NCBI RefSeq assembly: GCF_003601975.1
Contig: NZ_QZWZ01000015.1
Coordinates: 1-64,000 of the forward strand
Source: Mesorhizobium waimense
GTDB taxonomy: Bacteria; Pseudomonadota; Alphaproteobacteria; Rhizobiales; Rhizobiaceae
DNA: 64,000 nucleotides
Direction of reading: 5' to 3'
Below the pieces are notes generated by a model. The model had not been told where the DNA came from and searched no databases. It worked only from the letters and a program-made list of their open reading frames with translations. A program made the position numbers and the translations under genes. Below, piece after piece: positions 38,938 to 47,488 of the stretch (its first letter is position 1; every line of letters begins with the position of its first letter).

Positions 38938-39627
38938 ATGAGGAAATTCGCAATGCCAGCTGCCGCGGCTTCCGTGCCTGACGTCTTGTCCAGCGACATG
39001 CAATTGGTGCGCCGGTCGCTGGCGCGCGAGGCGGATGCGTTTCGCACCATCATTAAGACGCATAACCAGCGCCTGTACCGCATCGCCCGCGGCGTCGTGC
39101 ACAACGACGCCGAGGCAGAGGACATCGTCCAGGAGGCCTATGTCAGCGCCTTTGCCAATCTCGGCGCGTTTCGTGGCGATGCCTCGTTAGCCACCTGGCT
39201 GTCGCGCATCGTCATCAACGAGGCGCTCGGACGCCTGCGCAAAGGGCGGCGCACCGTGGCGATGCCTGAAAACCCGGAAGCGCAAATCATCCGGTTCCCT
39301 CTCAACCCAAGCGACGATCCGGAGCGGTCGATGGCGCAGCGGCAGATCCTCGGGCTGGTCGAGCGGGCGACCGACAGCCTGCCCGATGACTACCGGACCG
39401 TCTTCGTCGCGCGCGTCATCGAGGGCCTGAGCATCGAGGAAACCGCCGACCTGCTCGGCGTGCGGCCCGAGACCGTGAAGACCAGGCTACACCGCGCTCG
39501 CGCTTTGGTGCGCAAGGCGCTGGACGACGAAATCGGCCCCGTGCTGCTCGATGCCTTCCCCTTCGCCGGCCGGCGCTGCGAGCGGCTGACCGAAGCGGTG
39601 ATGAAGCGGCTCGGCCTGGAAGGCTGA
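38938..39627 (+). CDS. ECF-type RNA polymerase sigma factor
   Basis: 229 residues. Region 2 (RTIIKTHNQRLYRIARGVVHNDAEAEDIVQEAYVSAFANLGAF) and region 4 (LPDDYRTVFVARVIEGLSIEETADLLGVRPETVKTRLHRARALVRKAL) with the helix-turn-helix reading the -35 box. No region 3, as in group-4 sigma factors. Start at 38938 because the ATG at 38905 lies in the -10 box of the promoter. No anti-sigma gene is adjacent. Same promoter motif also precedes the next operon. Confidence 0.93.
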   Translation: MRKFAMPAAAASVPDVLSSDMQLVRRSLAREADAFRTIIKTHNQRLYRIARGVVHNDAEAEDIVQEAYVSAFANLGAFRGDASLATWLSRIVINEALGRLRKGRRTVAMPENPEAQIIRFPLNPSDDPERSMAQRQILGLVERATDSLPDDYRTVFVARVIEGLSIEETADLLGVRPETVKTRLHRARALVRKALDDEIGPVLLDAFPFAGRRCERLTEAVMKRLGLEG

Positions 39628-39673
39628 GCCTTGCCCACCTGACCTTGGCCGGCTGATTTTTCGCCTATTTCGC

Positions 39674-39703
39674 GGGAACGTTTGCCACCTCCCCGCATCC
39701 AAT
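39674..39703 (+). promoter_or_regulatory. ECF promoter of the DUF4142-cupredoxin operon
   Basis: GGGAAC (39674-39679), 16-base spacer, CATCCAAT (39696-39703), then 59 bases to the ATG at 39763. The match with the promoter at 38877 includes TTTGCC in the spacer. The likely reader is the sigma factor encoded just upstream. Confidence 0.75.
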
Positions 39704-39762
39704 CATCGTCAACTGAAATCGAAGTCCGATGCGATTACGCGCCCCGGGCAAAAGGAGATGCC

Positions 39763-40287
39763 ATGTCTATGAAACACACCGCCGCTTTGGCCGCGCTGCT
39801 TCTGGTTTCCGCAACCCCGTTCGCACGGGCCGCCGACAAGCCGACCGACCCGCAGATCGCCCACATCGCCTACACGGCCGGCGTGATCGACGTGGAAGCA
39901 GCCAAGCTGGCGATCGAAAAATCCAAGACCAAGGACGTCGTGGACTTCGCCAACGACATGGTGCGCGACCATGAAGCGGTGAACGTTCAGGCGCTCGACC
40001 TGGTCAAGAAGCTGAAGGTCACGCCAGAAGACAACGCCACCAGCCAGGCGCTGAGCAAGGCGGCGCAAGAGGAACGCGCCAAGCTCGCCAAGCTCGAGGG
40101 GGCTGCCTTCGACAAGGCATATGTCGCCAACGAGGTTGCCTACCATAAGCAGGTCAACGGTGCGCTCGAAACCCTGCTGATCCCCTCGGCGGAGAATGGC
40201 GAACTAAAGACCCTGCTGGAGACCGGCCTGAAGATTTTCCAGGGTCATCAGCAGCATGCCGAGCATGTCGCCGGCATGCTGAAATGA
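39763..40287 (+). CDS. DUF4142 secreted protein
   Basis: 174 residues. Signal peptide MSMKHTAALAALLLVSATPFARA-AD, then the DUF4142 ferritin-like four-helix bundle (DPQIAHIAYTAGVIDVEAAKLAIEKSKTKDVVDFANDMVRDHEAVN, HQQHAEHVAGMLK), with several His on helix surfaces. Periplasmic, function unknown, often stress induced. Overlaps the cupredoxin gene (ATGA). Controlled by the ECF promoter just upstream. Confidence 0.92.
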   Translation: MSMKHTAALAALLLVSATPFARAADKPTDPQIAHIAYTAGVIDVEAAKLAIEKSKTKDVVDFANDMVRDHEAVNVQALDLVKKLKVTPEDNATSQALSKAAQEERAKLAKLEGAAFDKAYVANEVAYHKQVNGALETLLIPSAENGELKTLLETGLKIFQGHQQHAEHVAGMLK

Positions 40288-40604
40288 AAGCCGGCGTGCT
40301 GATACGACCGCTCGCAGGTGCGCTGGCGCTGGCGCTCGTCGCCAGCCCGGCGCTAACCGCCACGATCGAGGTGACAATCGACAAGCTCGTCTTCACGCCG
40401 GCAAGCATTGAGGCGAAAGTCGGCGACACGATCGAATGGGTGAACAAGGACGCGTTTGCCCACACGGCTACGGAGAAAGGCCGCTGGGAGGTGATGATCC
40501 CGCCAAAATCGAAAGGGCGGATCACCCTTAAGAAGGCGGAAGCAGTCGACTATTTCTGCCGCTTTCACCCCAACATGAAGGGCCATCTGGACGTGGGGCC
40601 TTGA
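40284..40604 (+). CDS. Cupredoxin (plastocyanin-like)
   Basis: 106 residues. Signal peptide MKAGVLIRPLAGALALALVASPALTA, then a single blue-copper domain. Type-1 copper ligands H60 (DAFAHTATE), C92, H95 and M98 (FCRFHPNM). Small periplasmic electron carrier. Start overlaps the DUF4142 stop, so both are coupled. A truncated near-copy of the C-terminal motif lies at 44241-44276. Confidence 0.92.
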   Translation: MKAGVLIRPLAGALALALVASPALTATIEVTIDKLVFTPASIEAKVGDTIEWVNKDAFAHTATEKGRWEVMIPPKSKGRITLKKAEAVDYFCRFHPNMKGHLDVGP

Positions 40605-40658
40605 TGAGTTTGAAACCGCCGGCGAAGCCATCGCTTGTTGCCGCCGGTTGCCATCGAA

Positions 40659-41558
40659 TCAGCCCTGGCTCACTGCGCTCTGCGCAAGCAGCCAGTCGAT
40701 CATCTGCGCGGCCTGCGCGGGTGGTCGGTCCGGCGCAAGGATCGAGAGGCTGAGGCCGGTGGGCACGCGCCGCTCCGGGAACGGCGCCACCAGCGAACCG
40801 GTGGCTAAGGCGCGCGACACCAAGGCTTCATGCCCCATCAGCACGCCGGCGCCGTCGACGGCCGCCTGCAGCGCCATGCTGTAGAGCGAGAACTCGGACC
40901 CGGACTCGATCGACGGCCCCTTCAGCCCGGCAGCATCGAACCACAGGCTCCAGTCGCCGGTCCAGGTAGTGTCCCACAGCAGAAGCTGCGATGAGAGATC
41001 GGCCGGTGTTTTCAGCAGTCCGGCCAATGCGGGCGCGCAGACCGGAAAGATGACATCGTCGCTAAGCTTGAACGCGCGGCTGCCGGCTGGGGCATGCCTG
41101 GTCAGGAAGATGGCGAGGTCAAAGGGCTCGCGCCTGAAATCCGGCGGCACCTCCAGCGCATGGATCGATGGGCGCAGCGCTGGATGTGCGGCGCGCAGCG
41201 CCGGCAGGCGCGGCGCCAGCCAAAGCTGGGCGATCGACGGCAATGCGGCGATGCTGACCTGGGGCCTCGGCGCCGAGATGCGCAGTTCCTGGACGGCAAG
41301 GCCCATGGCGTCGAAGGCTGTGGAGAAGGCAGGCAGGGCGGCGCGCCCGGCTTCGGTCAGATGCAGCCCCTGGGGGTGGCGGACAAACAGCGACGAGCCC
41401 AGCCACGCCTCCAGCGCCTTGACCTGATGCGACACCGCCGCCGGTGTCACGCCAAGCTCGTCAGCCGCCTTGGCGAAGCTTTCATGGCGGGCGGCCGCCT
41501 CGAAAGCCCGCAAGGCATTGAGCGGCGGCATTCGAGGTCGCGGCGGATTGACGGCCAT
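40659..41558 (-). CDS. LysR-family regulator (GcvA-like)
   Basis: 299 residues. Helix-turn-helix PPLNALRAFEAAARHESFAKAADELGVTPAAVSHQVKALEAWLG and the GcvA-type effector domain (PRPQVSIAALPSIAQLWLAPRLPALRAAHPALR). Downstream of, and same strand as, the branched-chain amino-acid binding protein and SHMT-like genes; likely their regulator. Confidence 0.92.
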   Translation of the reverse strand: MAVNPPRPRMPPLNALRAFEAAARHESFAKAADELGVTPAAVSHQVKALEAWLGSSLFVRHPQGLHLTEAGRAALPAFSTAFDAMGLAVQELRISAPRPQVSIAALPSIAQLWLAPRLPALRAAHPALRPSIHALEVPPDFRREPFDLAIFLTRHAPAGSRAFKLSDDVIFPVCAPALAGLLKTPADLSSQLLLWDTTWTGDWSLWFDAAGLKGPSIESGSEFSLYSMALQAAVDGAGVLMGHEALVSRALATGSLVAPFPERRVPTGLSLSILAPDRPPAQAAQMIDWLLAQSAVSQG

Positions 41559-41613
41559 CGTCCGTTCCCGGAAAACGTCGGCGACCGATGTGCGGCCGCC
41601 GACGCGGTGTTTC

Positions 41614-42735
41614 CTATTTGAGGGCCACCGGGGTCAGCCTGCCATCGACCTTCTGCCACTCAAATACGACGAACCCCGGCTGCTTGATATCCCCCTTGTC
41701 GTCATAGGAAATCGAACCGAGCACCGTCGAGATGCTGGCACCGGAATGGAGGTAATCGGACGCCGCCGTGGGATCGTCGGCGTTGGCCTTGGCGATGGCC
41801 TCGGCAAGGATCTGCGTTGCCGCGTAAGCGTAGAGGGTTACCGCCTCGGTCGGCACGTTCTTGGCCTTCAGGTCGGCGACGGCATCCTTGGCTTCCGCGA
41901 ACGTTGCCGGGTCGGGGAACGAAGTCATCAGGGTTCCAGCGGCACCGTCACCGCCGATGGCGCCGAATTCGCTGTTGGAGATGCCGTCGCCACCCATCAG
42001 GATGTTGGTGACACCCTGGTCGTGCATCTGACGCACGATGAGCCCGGCCTCGGTGTGCTGGCCGCCATAATAGACGAGGTCGGCGCCCGACTGCTTGATC
42101 TTGGCGACGAGCGGGCTGTAGTCCTTCTCGCCGGGGTTGATCTCTTCGTGCAACACTTCCTTGCCGCCGCCGGCATTGTAGGCCTTAGCCATCTCGTCGG
42201 CGAGGCCCTTGCCCGCCGTCGACTTGTCGTCGATGATCGCGATCTTCTTGTCCTTGAAGCGGGCGAGGATGAATTTGGCGGCAATGATGCCTTGTTGGTC
42301 ATCGCGGCCGCAGGCGCGGAAAGCATTCCACAGGCCGCGCTCGGTCACCATGGGGTTGGTGGCCGTCGGCGTGACGAACAGGATCCCGTTCTCGGCATAG
42401 ACCTCGGAAGCCGGAATGGTGACACCGGAATTATAGTGCCCGACGACATAGTGTACGCCGTCGGCGACGAACTTGTTGGCCACCGAAACGCCCTGCTTCG
42501 GGTCGGAAACATCATCGCCGACGGAGACAGCGAGCTTCTGGCCGAGGACGCCGCCATTGGCGTTGATACGCTCGACAGCCGTTTCGACTCCGACGCGGTA
42601 CTGTTCTCCATAAGCGGCATTCGGTCCCGACATCGGACCGGCGACGCCGATCACGATATCCGCCCTCGCGGCACCGACAGTCGCGGCAGTCATTAGGGCA
42701 GCAGTCATCATCTGCACGATCATGCGCATTTTCAT
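41614..42735 (-). CDS. Branched-chain amino-acid ABC transporter binding protein
   Basis: 373 residues. Signal peptide MKMRMIVQMMTAALMTAATVGAARA, then the LivJ/LivK-type periplasmic fold (DIVIGVAGPMSGPNAAYGEQYRVGVETAVERINANGGVLGQKL, GADLVYYGGQHTEAGLIVRQM). Binds an amino acid or related ligand. Permease and ATPase genes are not here. 48 bases after the SHMT-like gene, which suggests the ligand feeds that enzyme. Confidence 0.93.
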   Translation of the reverse strand: MKMRMIVQMMTAALMTAATVGAARADIVIGVAGPMSGPNAAYGEQYRVGVETAVERINANGGVLGQKLAVSVGDDVSDPKQGVSVANKFVADGVHYVVGHYNSGVTIPASEVYAENGILFVTPTATNPMVTERGLWNAFRACGRDDQQGIIAAKFILARFKDKKIAIIDDKSTAGKGLADEMAKAYNAGGGKEVLHEEINPGEKDYSPLVAKIKQSGADLVYYGGQHTEAGLIVRQMHDQGVTNILMGGDGISNSEFGAIGGDGAAGTLMTSFPDPATFAEAKDAVADLKAKNVPTEAVTLYAYAATQILAEAIAKANADDPTAASDYLHSGASISTVLGSISYDDKGDIKQPGFVVFEWQKVDGRLTPVALK

Positions 42736-42783
42736 TCCCCTGTTTTTTAGAGAACGGCGGGCTTTTTCCCGCCGCTTCAGGCG

Positions 42784-44103
42784 TCAGTTCACAAAATGAA
42801 GCTTGTTGAACCGTCGCCGGAATGCCGTGACATCCGTCGCGACCTGTGCGCTGGCGTCTTTGCCGCGCAGTGCCCTGGCAATGAAAGCCGCGAGTTCCGG
42901 CATGTCGTCTTCGGTCATGCCCCAGCGGACGATCTCGGGCGTGCCGAGACGCAACCCGTTCATGTCGCCGTCGACAGCGTCGATGGGCAGGCCGATGCCG
43001 CAGGTCAGAATGTTGGCCAGCCTGAGCTTCTTCGCCGCCGCTTGGCCGCCGCCGAACTCGGCTGCCTCGATGGCGAACTGATGCGATGTCGTGGAGCCTT
43101 TGCCGGTTGAAAACACCGGCAGACCGCGATCGGCAAGACCATCCGCCAGCGACCTTGCGGTTCGTGCCATCGTCGCGGCGTAGGCCCTGCCGTGGTCTTT
43201 CCAGTCCAGAAGCGTGATCGCCAGAGCGGCCGACTTGGCGGCATCGAAATTGGCGGTCATGCCGGGAAAGGCAATCCTGTCCAGCTTCTCGGCGATGTCA
43301 GTATTATTGGTGACGATCAGGCCCGAAGGCGGTCCGCCAAGGCTCTTGTAGGTGCTCATCGTCATCAGATGGGCACCTTCCTGGAGGGGTTGCTGCCAGG
43401 CGTGTCCGGCAATCATCCCGCACAGATGCGCCGCATCGAAGAGAACCAGCGCGCCGACCTCATCGGCTATCGCCCGGATCTCGCGAATGGGATGCGGCAG
43501 CAGATTGAGGCTGCTGCCGATGGTTATCATCTTCGGCCTTACCGATCTGGCCATGTCGCGCAACTTGCCGACGTCGACGGTGTAGCCGTCGGCATCAACC
43601 GGTGCGGTGTGGATGTCGAGCCCGTAAAGCCCGGCGCAGCCGGCCATATGGTGGGTTACATGGCCGCCGATCGCCTGCGACGGGACGATGATCCTGTCGC
43701 CCGGCCGAGCTGCAACCATGAACGCATAGAGGTTGGCGATGGCGCCGGACGGCACCCTGATCTCGGCATAGCTGGCGCCGAAAACTTCGGCCGCCAGTTC
43801 CGCTGCGATCACCTCGATCTGCTCGACGCCCTCCAATCCCATTTCATATTTGTCGCTGGGATAGCCCAGCGACGGGCGCGATCCCAGGCCGGAAGCCAGT
43901 GCGGCTTCGGCCTTCGGGTTCATCACATTGGTCGCCGGGTTGAGGTTGATGCAGTCCGCATGGATCGACCGGTTCAGCTCGATCCCCCTGTTGATTGCCG
44001 CCATAACGGCAGCGGTCTTCTGGCCGCTCGTCTTCTGCGCCAACTGCTGGGCAAATTCGTCGCAATGCGATGGAACCCAGGGCCTGCGAGCGAGAACGAC
44101 CAT
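42784..44103 (-). CDS. Serine hydroxymethyltransferase-like PLP enzyme
   Basis: 439 residues from 44103. SHMT fold: LNPATNVMNPKAEAALASGLGSRPSLGYPSDKYEMG, GASYAEIRVPSGAIANLYAF, VLFDAAHLCGMIAGH, and the PLP Lys in MSTYKSLGGPPSGLIV. Authentic GlyA reads STTHKTLRGPRGG at that place; the difference (TYKSLGGPP) suggests a different acceptor, for example alpha-methylserine or another beta-hydroxy amino acid. It is not the housekeeping glyA. Upstream gene of the binding-protein and LysR cluster. Confidence 0.8.
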   Translation of the reverse strand: MVVLARRPWVPSHCDEFAQQLAQKTSGQKTAAVMAAINRGIELNRSIHADCINLNPATNVMNPKAEAALASGLGSRPSLGYPSDKYEMGLEGVEQIEVIAAELAAEVFGASYAEIRVPSGAIANLYAFMVAARPGDRIIVPSQAIGGHVTHHMAGCAGLYGLDIHTAPVDADGYTVDVGKLRDMARSVRPKMITIGSSLNLLPHPIREIRAIADEVGALVLFDAAHLCGMIAGHAWQQPLQEGAHLMTMSTYKSLGGPPSGLIVTNNTDIAEKLDRIAFPGMTANFDAAKSAALAITLLDWKDHGRAYAATMARTARSLADGLADRGLPVFSTGKGSTTSHQFAIEAAEFGGGQAAAKKLRLANILTCGIGLPIDAVDGDMNGLRLGTPEIVRWGMTEDDMPELAAFIARALRGKDASAQVATDVTAFRRRFNKLHFVN

Positions 44104-44240
44104 CGATGCCTCCTTTGCCAACCGCGGACAATGCGGCTGCGAGTGGAGGCGCAAGGTGGAGCCGTTGGTCGCTAGGGCGCAAGCGAGCAGTTCTAGCGCC
44201 TAGGCTTAGAAAAATTAGGTCTACCCAGCGTCCATCGGAG

Positions 44241-44276
44241 GTGGACTATTTCTGCCGCTTCCACCCCAACATGTAA
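44241..44276 (+). pseudogene. Cupredoxin C-terminal remnant
   Basis: GTG GAC TAT TTC TGC CGC TTC CAC CCC AAC ATG TAA encodes VDYFCRFHPNM, the same as the copper-site end of the cupredoxin at 40284, with one silent base change and a stop after Met. No start or other domain part is recognisable upstream, so it is a relic. Confidence 0.65.
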
Positions 44277-44314
44277 GGTCTTGTTGCGGTGGCGCCCTGA
44301 ACCTGTGCGCCAGG

Positions 44315-45154
44315 CTAGTCCAGCGCCAATGAGGCTCGCCTCGCCTCGTCCGGCCGCGAGATGCACGAGCCGTCATGGCCCGGCTTGCGTCGCCCGATCC
44401 AGGCATCGAGCCCTTCGCGCAGGTCCGCGGTCGGGGCCATGCGGGCGAATTGCTCGGCCTCGACCAGCAAACCCTCGGCAATGCTCTGGTTGAGGCCGCG
44501 GGCCACCGCGGTGAGGATGCTCGCCACCGCCGCTGGCGAGTGCCTGACAATACGATCGGCGAACTCGAGCGCGGCCGGCATCAGTTCCCCGTGCGGCACC
44601 ACCTTGTTGACGAGCCCGAGTTCAAGCGCGCGCTGTGGCGAAAACACCGCGCCGGTCAAAAGCAGTTCGAGGGCCCGCTTGCGGCCGGCGAGCCTCGGCA
44701 GGCGCTGCGTGCCGCCGAAGGTCGGCGGCATGGCAAGCCTGATCTCGGGCTTGGCGAACAAGGCTCGCTCGCTGGCAATGGCGAGCGGCACGGCTTCGGT
44801 GATTTCGCAGCCACCACCGAAGGCGACACCGTTGACGGCGGCGATGATGGGCTTGCGGAAGGCCTCCAGCCGCGACGTCAGCCGCTGCCCGCGCATGACG
44901 AAATCGCGCAAGGCGACATCGGCGCCAAGCGCCACGCTGGCCGAGAATTCGGAAATGTCGCCACCTGCCGAGAAGGCCCGCTCCCCTGCGCCAGTGAAGA
45001 TGGCCGCCCGGACGGAGGCGTCGGTCTCGATGATATCGAGGATCGCTAGCAGGCGGTCGATCAAAGCATAGTTCAGGGCGTTGAGCTTTTCAGGGCGATT
45101 GAGCGTGAGGATGGCAACCCCGTCGCGGATCTCGGTGAGCACAAGCTCGGCCAT
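44315..45154 (-). CDS. Enoyl-CoA hydratase/isomerase
   Basis: 279 residues. Crotonase fold: ILTLNRPEKLNALNYALIDRL, the oxyanion-hole GAGERAFSAGGDISEFS, VNGVAFGGGCEITEAVPLAIASERALFAKPEIRLAMPPTFGGTQRLPRLAG. In the second conserved block (GPTFGGTQRLPRLAG) the catalytic Glu of typical hydratases cannot be assigned surely, so hydratase versus isomerase remains open. Divergent from the TetR gene at 45325, with a shared operator. Confidence 0.9.
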   Translation of the reverse strand: MAELVLTEIRDGVAILTLNRPEKLNALNYALIDRLLAILDIIETDASVRAAIFTGAGERAFSAGGDISEFSASVALGADVALRDFVMRGQRLTSRLEAFRKPIIAAVNGVAFGGGCEITEAVPLAIASERALFAKPEIRLAMPPTFGGTQRLPRLAGRKRALELLLTGAVFSPQRALELGLVNKVVPHGELMPAALEFADRIVRHSPAAVASILTAVARGLNQSIAEGLLVEAEQFARMAPTADLREGLDAWIGRRKPGHDGSCISRPDEARRASLALD

Positions 45155-45294
45155 GTCTCTTCCTTTCCAGCGCTTCTAAGGCACGTCATGCGACGCGCTC
45201 TAGGTCGTTGTTTCTGTGCGTGTCGTTGTCCCAAAACCGCTGCACATTTTTGGGCGACACGCATTGGCTGGAAAGGATCAGGCTTTCGATTGCT

Positions 45295-45318
45295 TGTATA
45301 TTCACTAGTCGGTATACA
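45295..45318. promoter_or_regulatory. Operator between enoyl-CoA hydratase and TetR genes
   Basis: TGTATA, then 12 bases centred on ACTAGT, then TATACA, directly upstream of the TetR start (45325). 18 of 24 positions match the inverse complement. Fits a TetR dimer site. Confidence 0.6.
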
Positions 45319-45324
45319 TGGCGC

Positions 45325-45909
45325 ATGAGCGAAGCATTGAGCCCTACCCGCAAACGCATCGTCGATGCCGCGACGAAGCTCTTCTATGCCGAAGGGATCG
45401 GCCGCGTCAGCGTCGACGCCGTCGCTGAAAAAGCAGGCCTCACCAAGCGCACACTCTATTATCACTTCAAGAGCAAGGACGAACTGATCGCCGCCTATCT
45501 CGATGGCCGCGACCAGCCGAACATCAAGCAGATGGCCGGCTGGTTCGAAGCGGCGGAAGGCGGCGTTGAGCGCAAGGTCGAAGCGATCTTCACCAATCTG
45601 GCGCGCGTTGCGAAAAATCCGAAGTGGAAGGGCTGCGGCTTCCTGCGCACCGCGGCCGAACTGGCCTCGATGCCCGGGCACCCGGCAGTCAAGGCCGGAT
45701 CGCGGCACAAGAAGAATTTCGAAACCTGGCTGGCCGGCGAACTCTCAGGCCATGGCGTCGGCGAGCCGCAAACGCTGGCGCGCGAAATCGTGCTGCTGAT
45801 GGACGGCGCCTTCTCGATCATGCTGATCCATCGCAACCCCGACTATGTTGAGGCAGCCGGACATGCCGCAGCGACGCTCGTCCGGGCACGATCCTGGCAA
45901 AAGGACTGA
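45325..45909 (+). CDS. TetR-family regulator
   Basis: 194 residues. RKRIVDAATKLFYAEGIGRVSVDAVAEKAGLTKRTLYYHFKSKDELIAAYL is a full TetR helix-turn-helix. The C-terminal part has GFLRTAAELASMPGHPAVKAG. The start at 45325 follows the operator-like palindrome. Divergent from the enoyl-CoA hydratase gene, the expected target. Confidence 0.92.
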   Translation: MSEALSPTRKRIVDAATKLFYAEGIGRVSVDAVAEKAGLTKRTLYYHFKSKDELIAAYLDGRDQPNIKQMAGWFEAAEGGVERKVEAIFTNLARVAKNPKWKGCGFLRTAAELASMPGHPAVKAGSRHKKNFETWLAGELSGHGVGEPQTLAREIVLLMDGAFSIMLIHRNPDYVEAAGHAAATLVRARSWQKD

Positions 45910-45938
45910 TCGCAGGCCCCTGCGCGTGTCGTGTATGC

Positions 45939-47159
45939 CTAAAGCGCCAGCCAGGCCGTGCCGGCGAGAAGGGTGACCAGGGTCAGCGGCAGCCCAACCC
46001 TGAAGAAAGCGCCAAAAGACAGAGCCTTGCCGGCGCGCCGCGCCTGCTCGGCGACGATCAGATTGGCGACGGACCCCAGCAGCGTGAAATTGCCGGCCAG
46101 CGTCGAGCTCATGGCCACGACCAGCCAGGCGCGCTCGGGATTTTCCAGGCCCGGGATGAACGGCCGCAGCGCCAGAACGGCCGGCACATTGCTCATGATG
46201 TTGGACAGCACCGCGGTGAAGCCGGAAAGCCGCCAGACGTCGTCCAGACCAAGGTCTTTGGCCGAGGCGATCATGTCTGATGTCAGCAGCGTCTTTTCGG
46301 CACCGGCAACGACGATGAACAGGCCGGCGAACATGAACAGCAGCGGCCCGTCGATCTCGCGGTAGATGCGGGCCGGCTTGATGGCGCGGGTGAGCAGCAG
46401 GATGGCACCGCCGATCAGCGCCGCCTTGGCAACGGGCACGCCGGCGAAGAAGGCGATCGCCAGGCCGATGCAGACGACCACCGCCTTCAGCACCTGCCCC
46501 GGCAGCATGCGGCCACGATAGACTTCGGGGCTGAGTTCGGCCGTGCGTGCGAACTCGGCCTTGAAGACTATGCGCACGATGACGATGACGGCGGCAAGGC
46601 CGAACAGGGCGACCGGCGCCAGCGCGGCCGAAAAGGCCGGGTAGGAAATGCCCGACAGCGCACCGATGACCATGTTCTGCGGATTGCCGGTGATGGTGGC
46701 GACGCTGCCGCAGTTGGAGGCAGTGGCGGTGGCGATCAAATAGGGGATCGGATTGCGGTTGATGACGCGGGTGACGTGGACGACGATCGGCGCCATCACC
46801 AGGCAGATCGCGTCATTGACCAGGAACGCTGAGAGCACACCTGTCAGAAGCGTCAAAATCACCAAGAGCATGAACGGCGCGTGCGCGTGCTCGATGGCGA
46901 AGCCGCCGAGAGCGCGAAAGGCACCCGAGACCTTCAGATGCGCCACCACGATCATCATGCCGAGCAGCAGCGTGATGGTGTCGAAATTGATGGCGCGATA
47001 GGCGTCCTCCATGCTGAGCGCGCCGACGGCGATCATCGCCGCGCCGCCAAGCAATGCGATCCCTGCCCGGTCGAGGCGCAGTCCGGGGATGCGGCCGACG
47101 GCGACGCCGGCATAGGTCAGGACCAGGATCAAAAGTGCCGCCGCGCCCGTCAATGTCAT
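45939..47159 (-). CDS. ArsB/NhaD-type (SLC13-like) membrane transporter
   Basis: 406 residues, about eleven membrane helices. Ion-transporter (CitMHS/ArsB-NhaD) features: NFDTITLLLGMMIVVAHLKVSGAF, LVNDAICLVMAPIVVHV, ATASNCGSVATITGNPQNMVIG and the mirrored second half VLSNIMSNVPAVLALRPF...STLAGNFTLLGSVANLIVAEQAR. Substrate (anion, arsenite, or Na+/H+) cannot be told. Alone on its strand, convergent with the TetR gene. Confidence 0.87.
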   Translation of the reverse strand: MTLTGAAALLILVLTYAGVAVGRIPGLRLDRAGIALLGGAAMIAVGALSMEDAYRAINFDTITLLLGMMIVVAHLKVSGAFRALGGFAIEHAHAPFMLLVILTLLTGVLSAFLVNDAICLVMAPIVVHVTRVINRNPIPYLIATATASNCGSVATITGNPQNMVIGALSGISYPAFSAALAPVALFGLAAVIVIVRIVFKAEFARTAELSPEVYRGRMLPGQVLKAVVVCIGLAIAFFAGVPVAKAALIGGAILLLTRAIKPARIYREIDGPLLFMFAGLFIVVAGAEKTLLTSDMIASAKDLGLDDVWRLSGFTAVLSNIMSNVPAVLALRPFIPGLENPERAWLVVAMSSTLAGNFTLLGSVANLIVAEQARRAGKALSFGAFFRVGLPLTLVTLLAGTAWLAL

Positions 47160-47413
47160 TCCAGAAGCCTTGTCCTAAATCTCGTCAGTCCCCTGCTCCG
47201 ACAGACTCGGCCCGGCAGACAGTCTCGCTCCACATTTAGCAAGCGTCCGGCAAAGCGAAAGCGCCGCATCGCTTGCGCCCTAGAAACTTTCACTCGTCCG
47301 CGCCGGACGACGCAGGCTCGGCCGATCCGGCCGGATACAGGCCGAAGGTGTGCGCATCCGGTCGTCCACGACGCCTTTCGAGCCCATGTTCGTCACACAA
47401 CGGGAAATTGTGA
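47160..47413. other. Intergenic region upstream of the secreted protein
   Basis: Contains the transporter promoter on the minus strand. No gene or repeat is recognised between 47160 and 47413. Confidence 0.5.
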
Positions 47414-47442
47414 GGGAACCTTCGCCAGAGAGAGCGGTTCCC
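47414..47442 (+). promoter_or_regulatory. Possible general-stress (EcfG) promoter, or inverted repeat
   Basis: GGGAACC ... GGTTCCC, a perfect 7-bp inverted repeat separated by 15 bases. Alternatively read as GGAAC-N16-GGTT, close to the EcfG consensus (GGAAC-N16/17-CGTT). It lies 46 bases before the secreted-protein start. Confidence 0.4.
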
Positions 47443-47488
47443 CCAACAGTCGCTAAGCGACGACTTTCACTAAGAATGGAGACAAACC

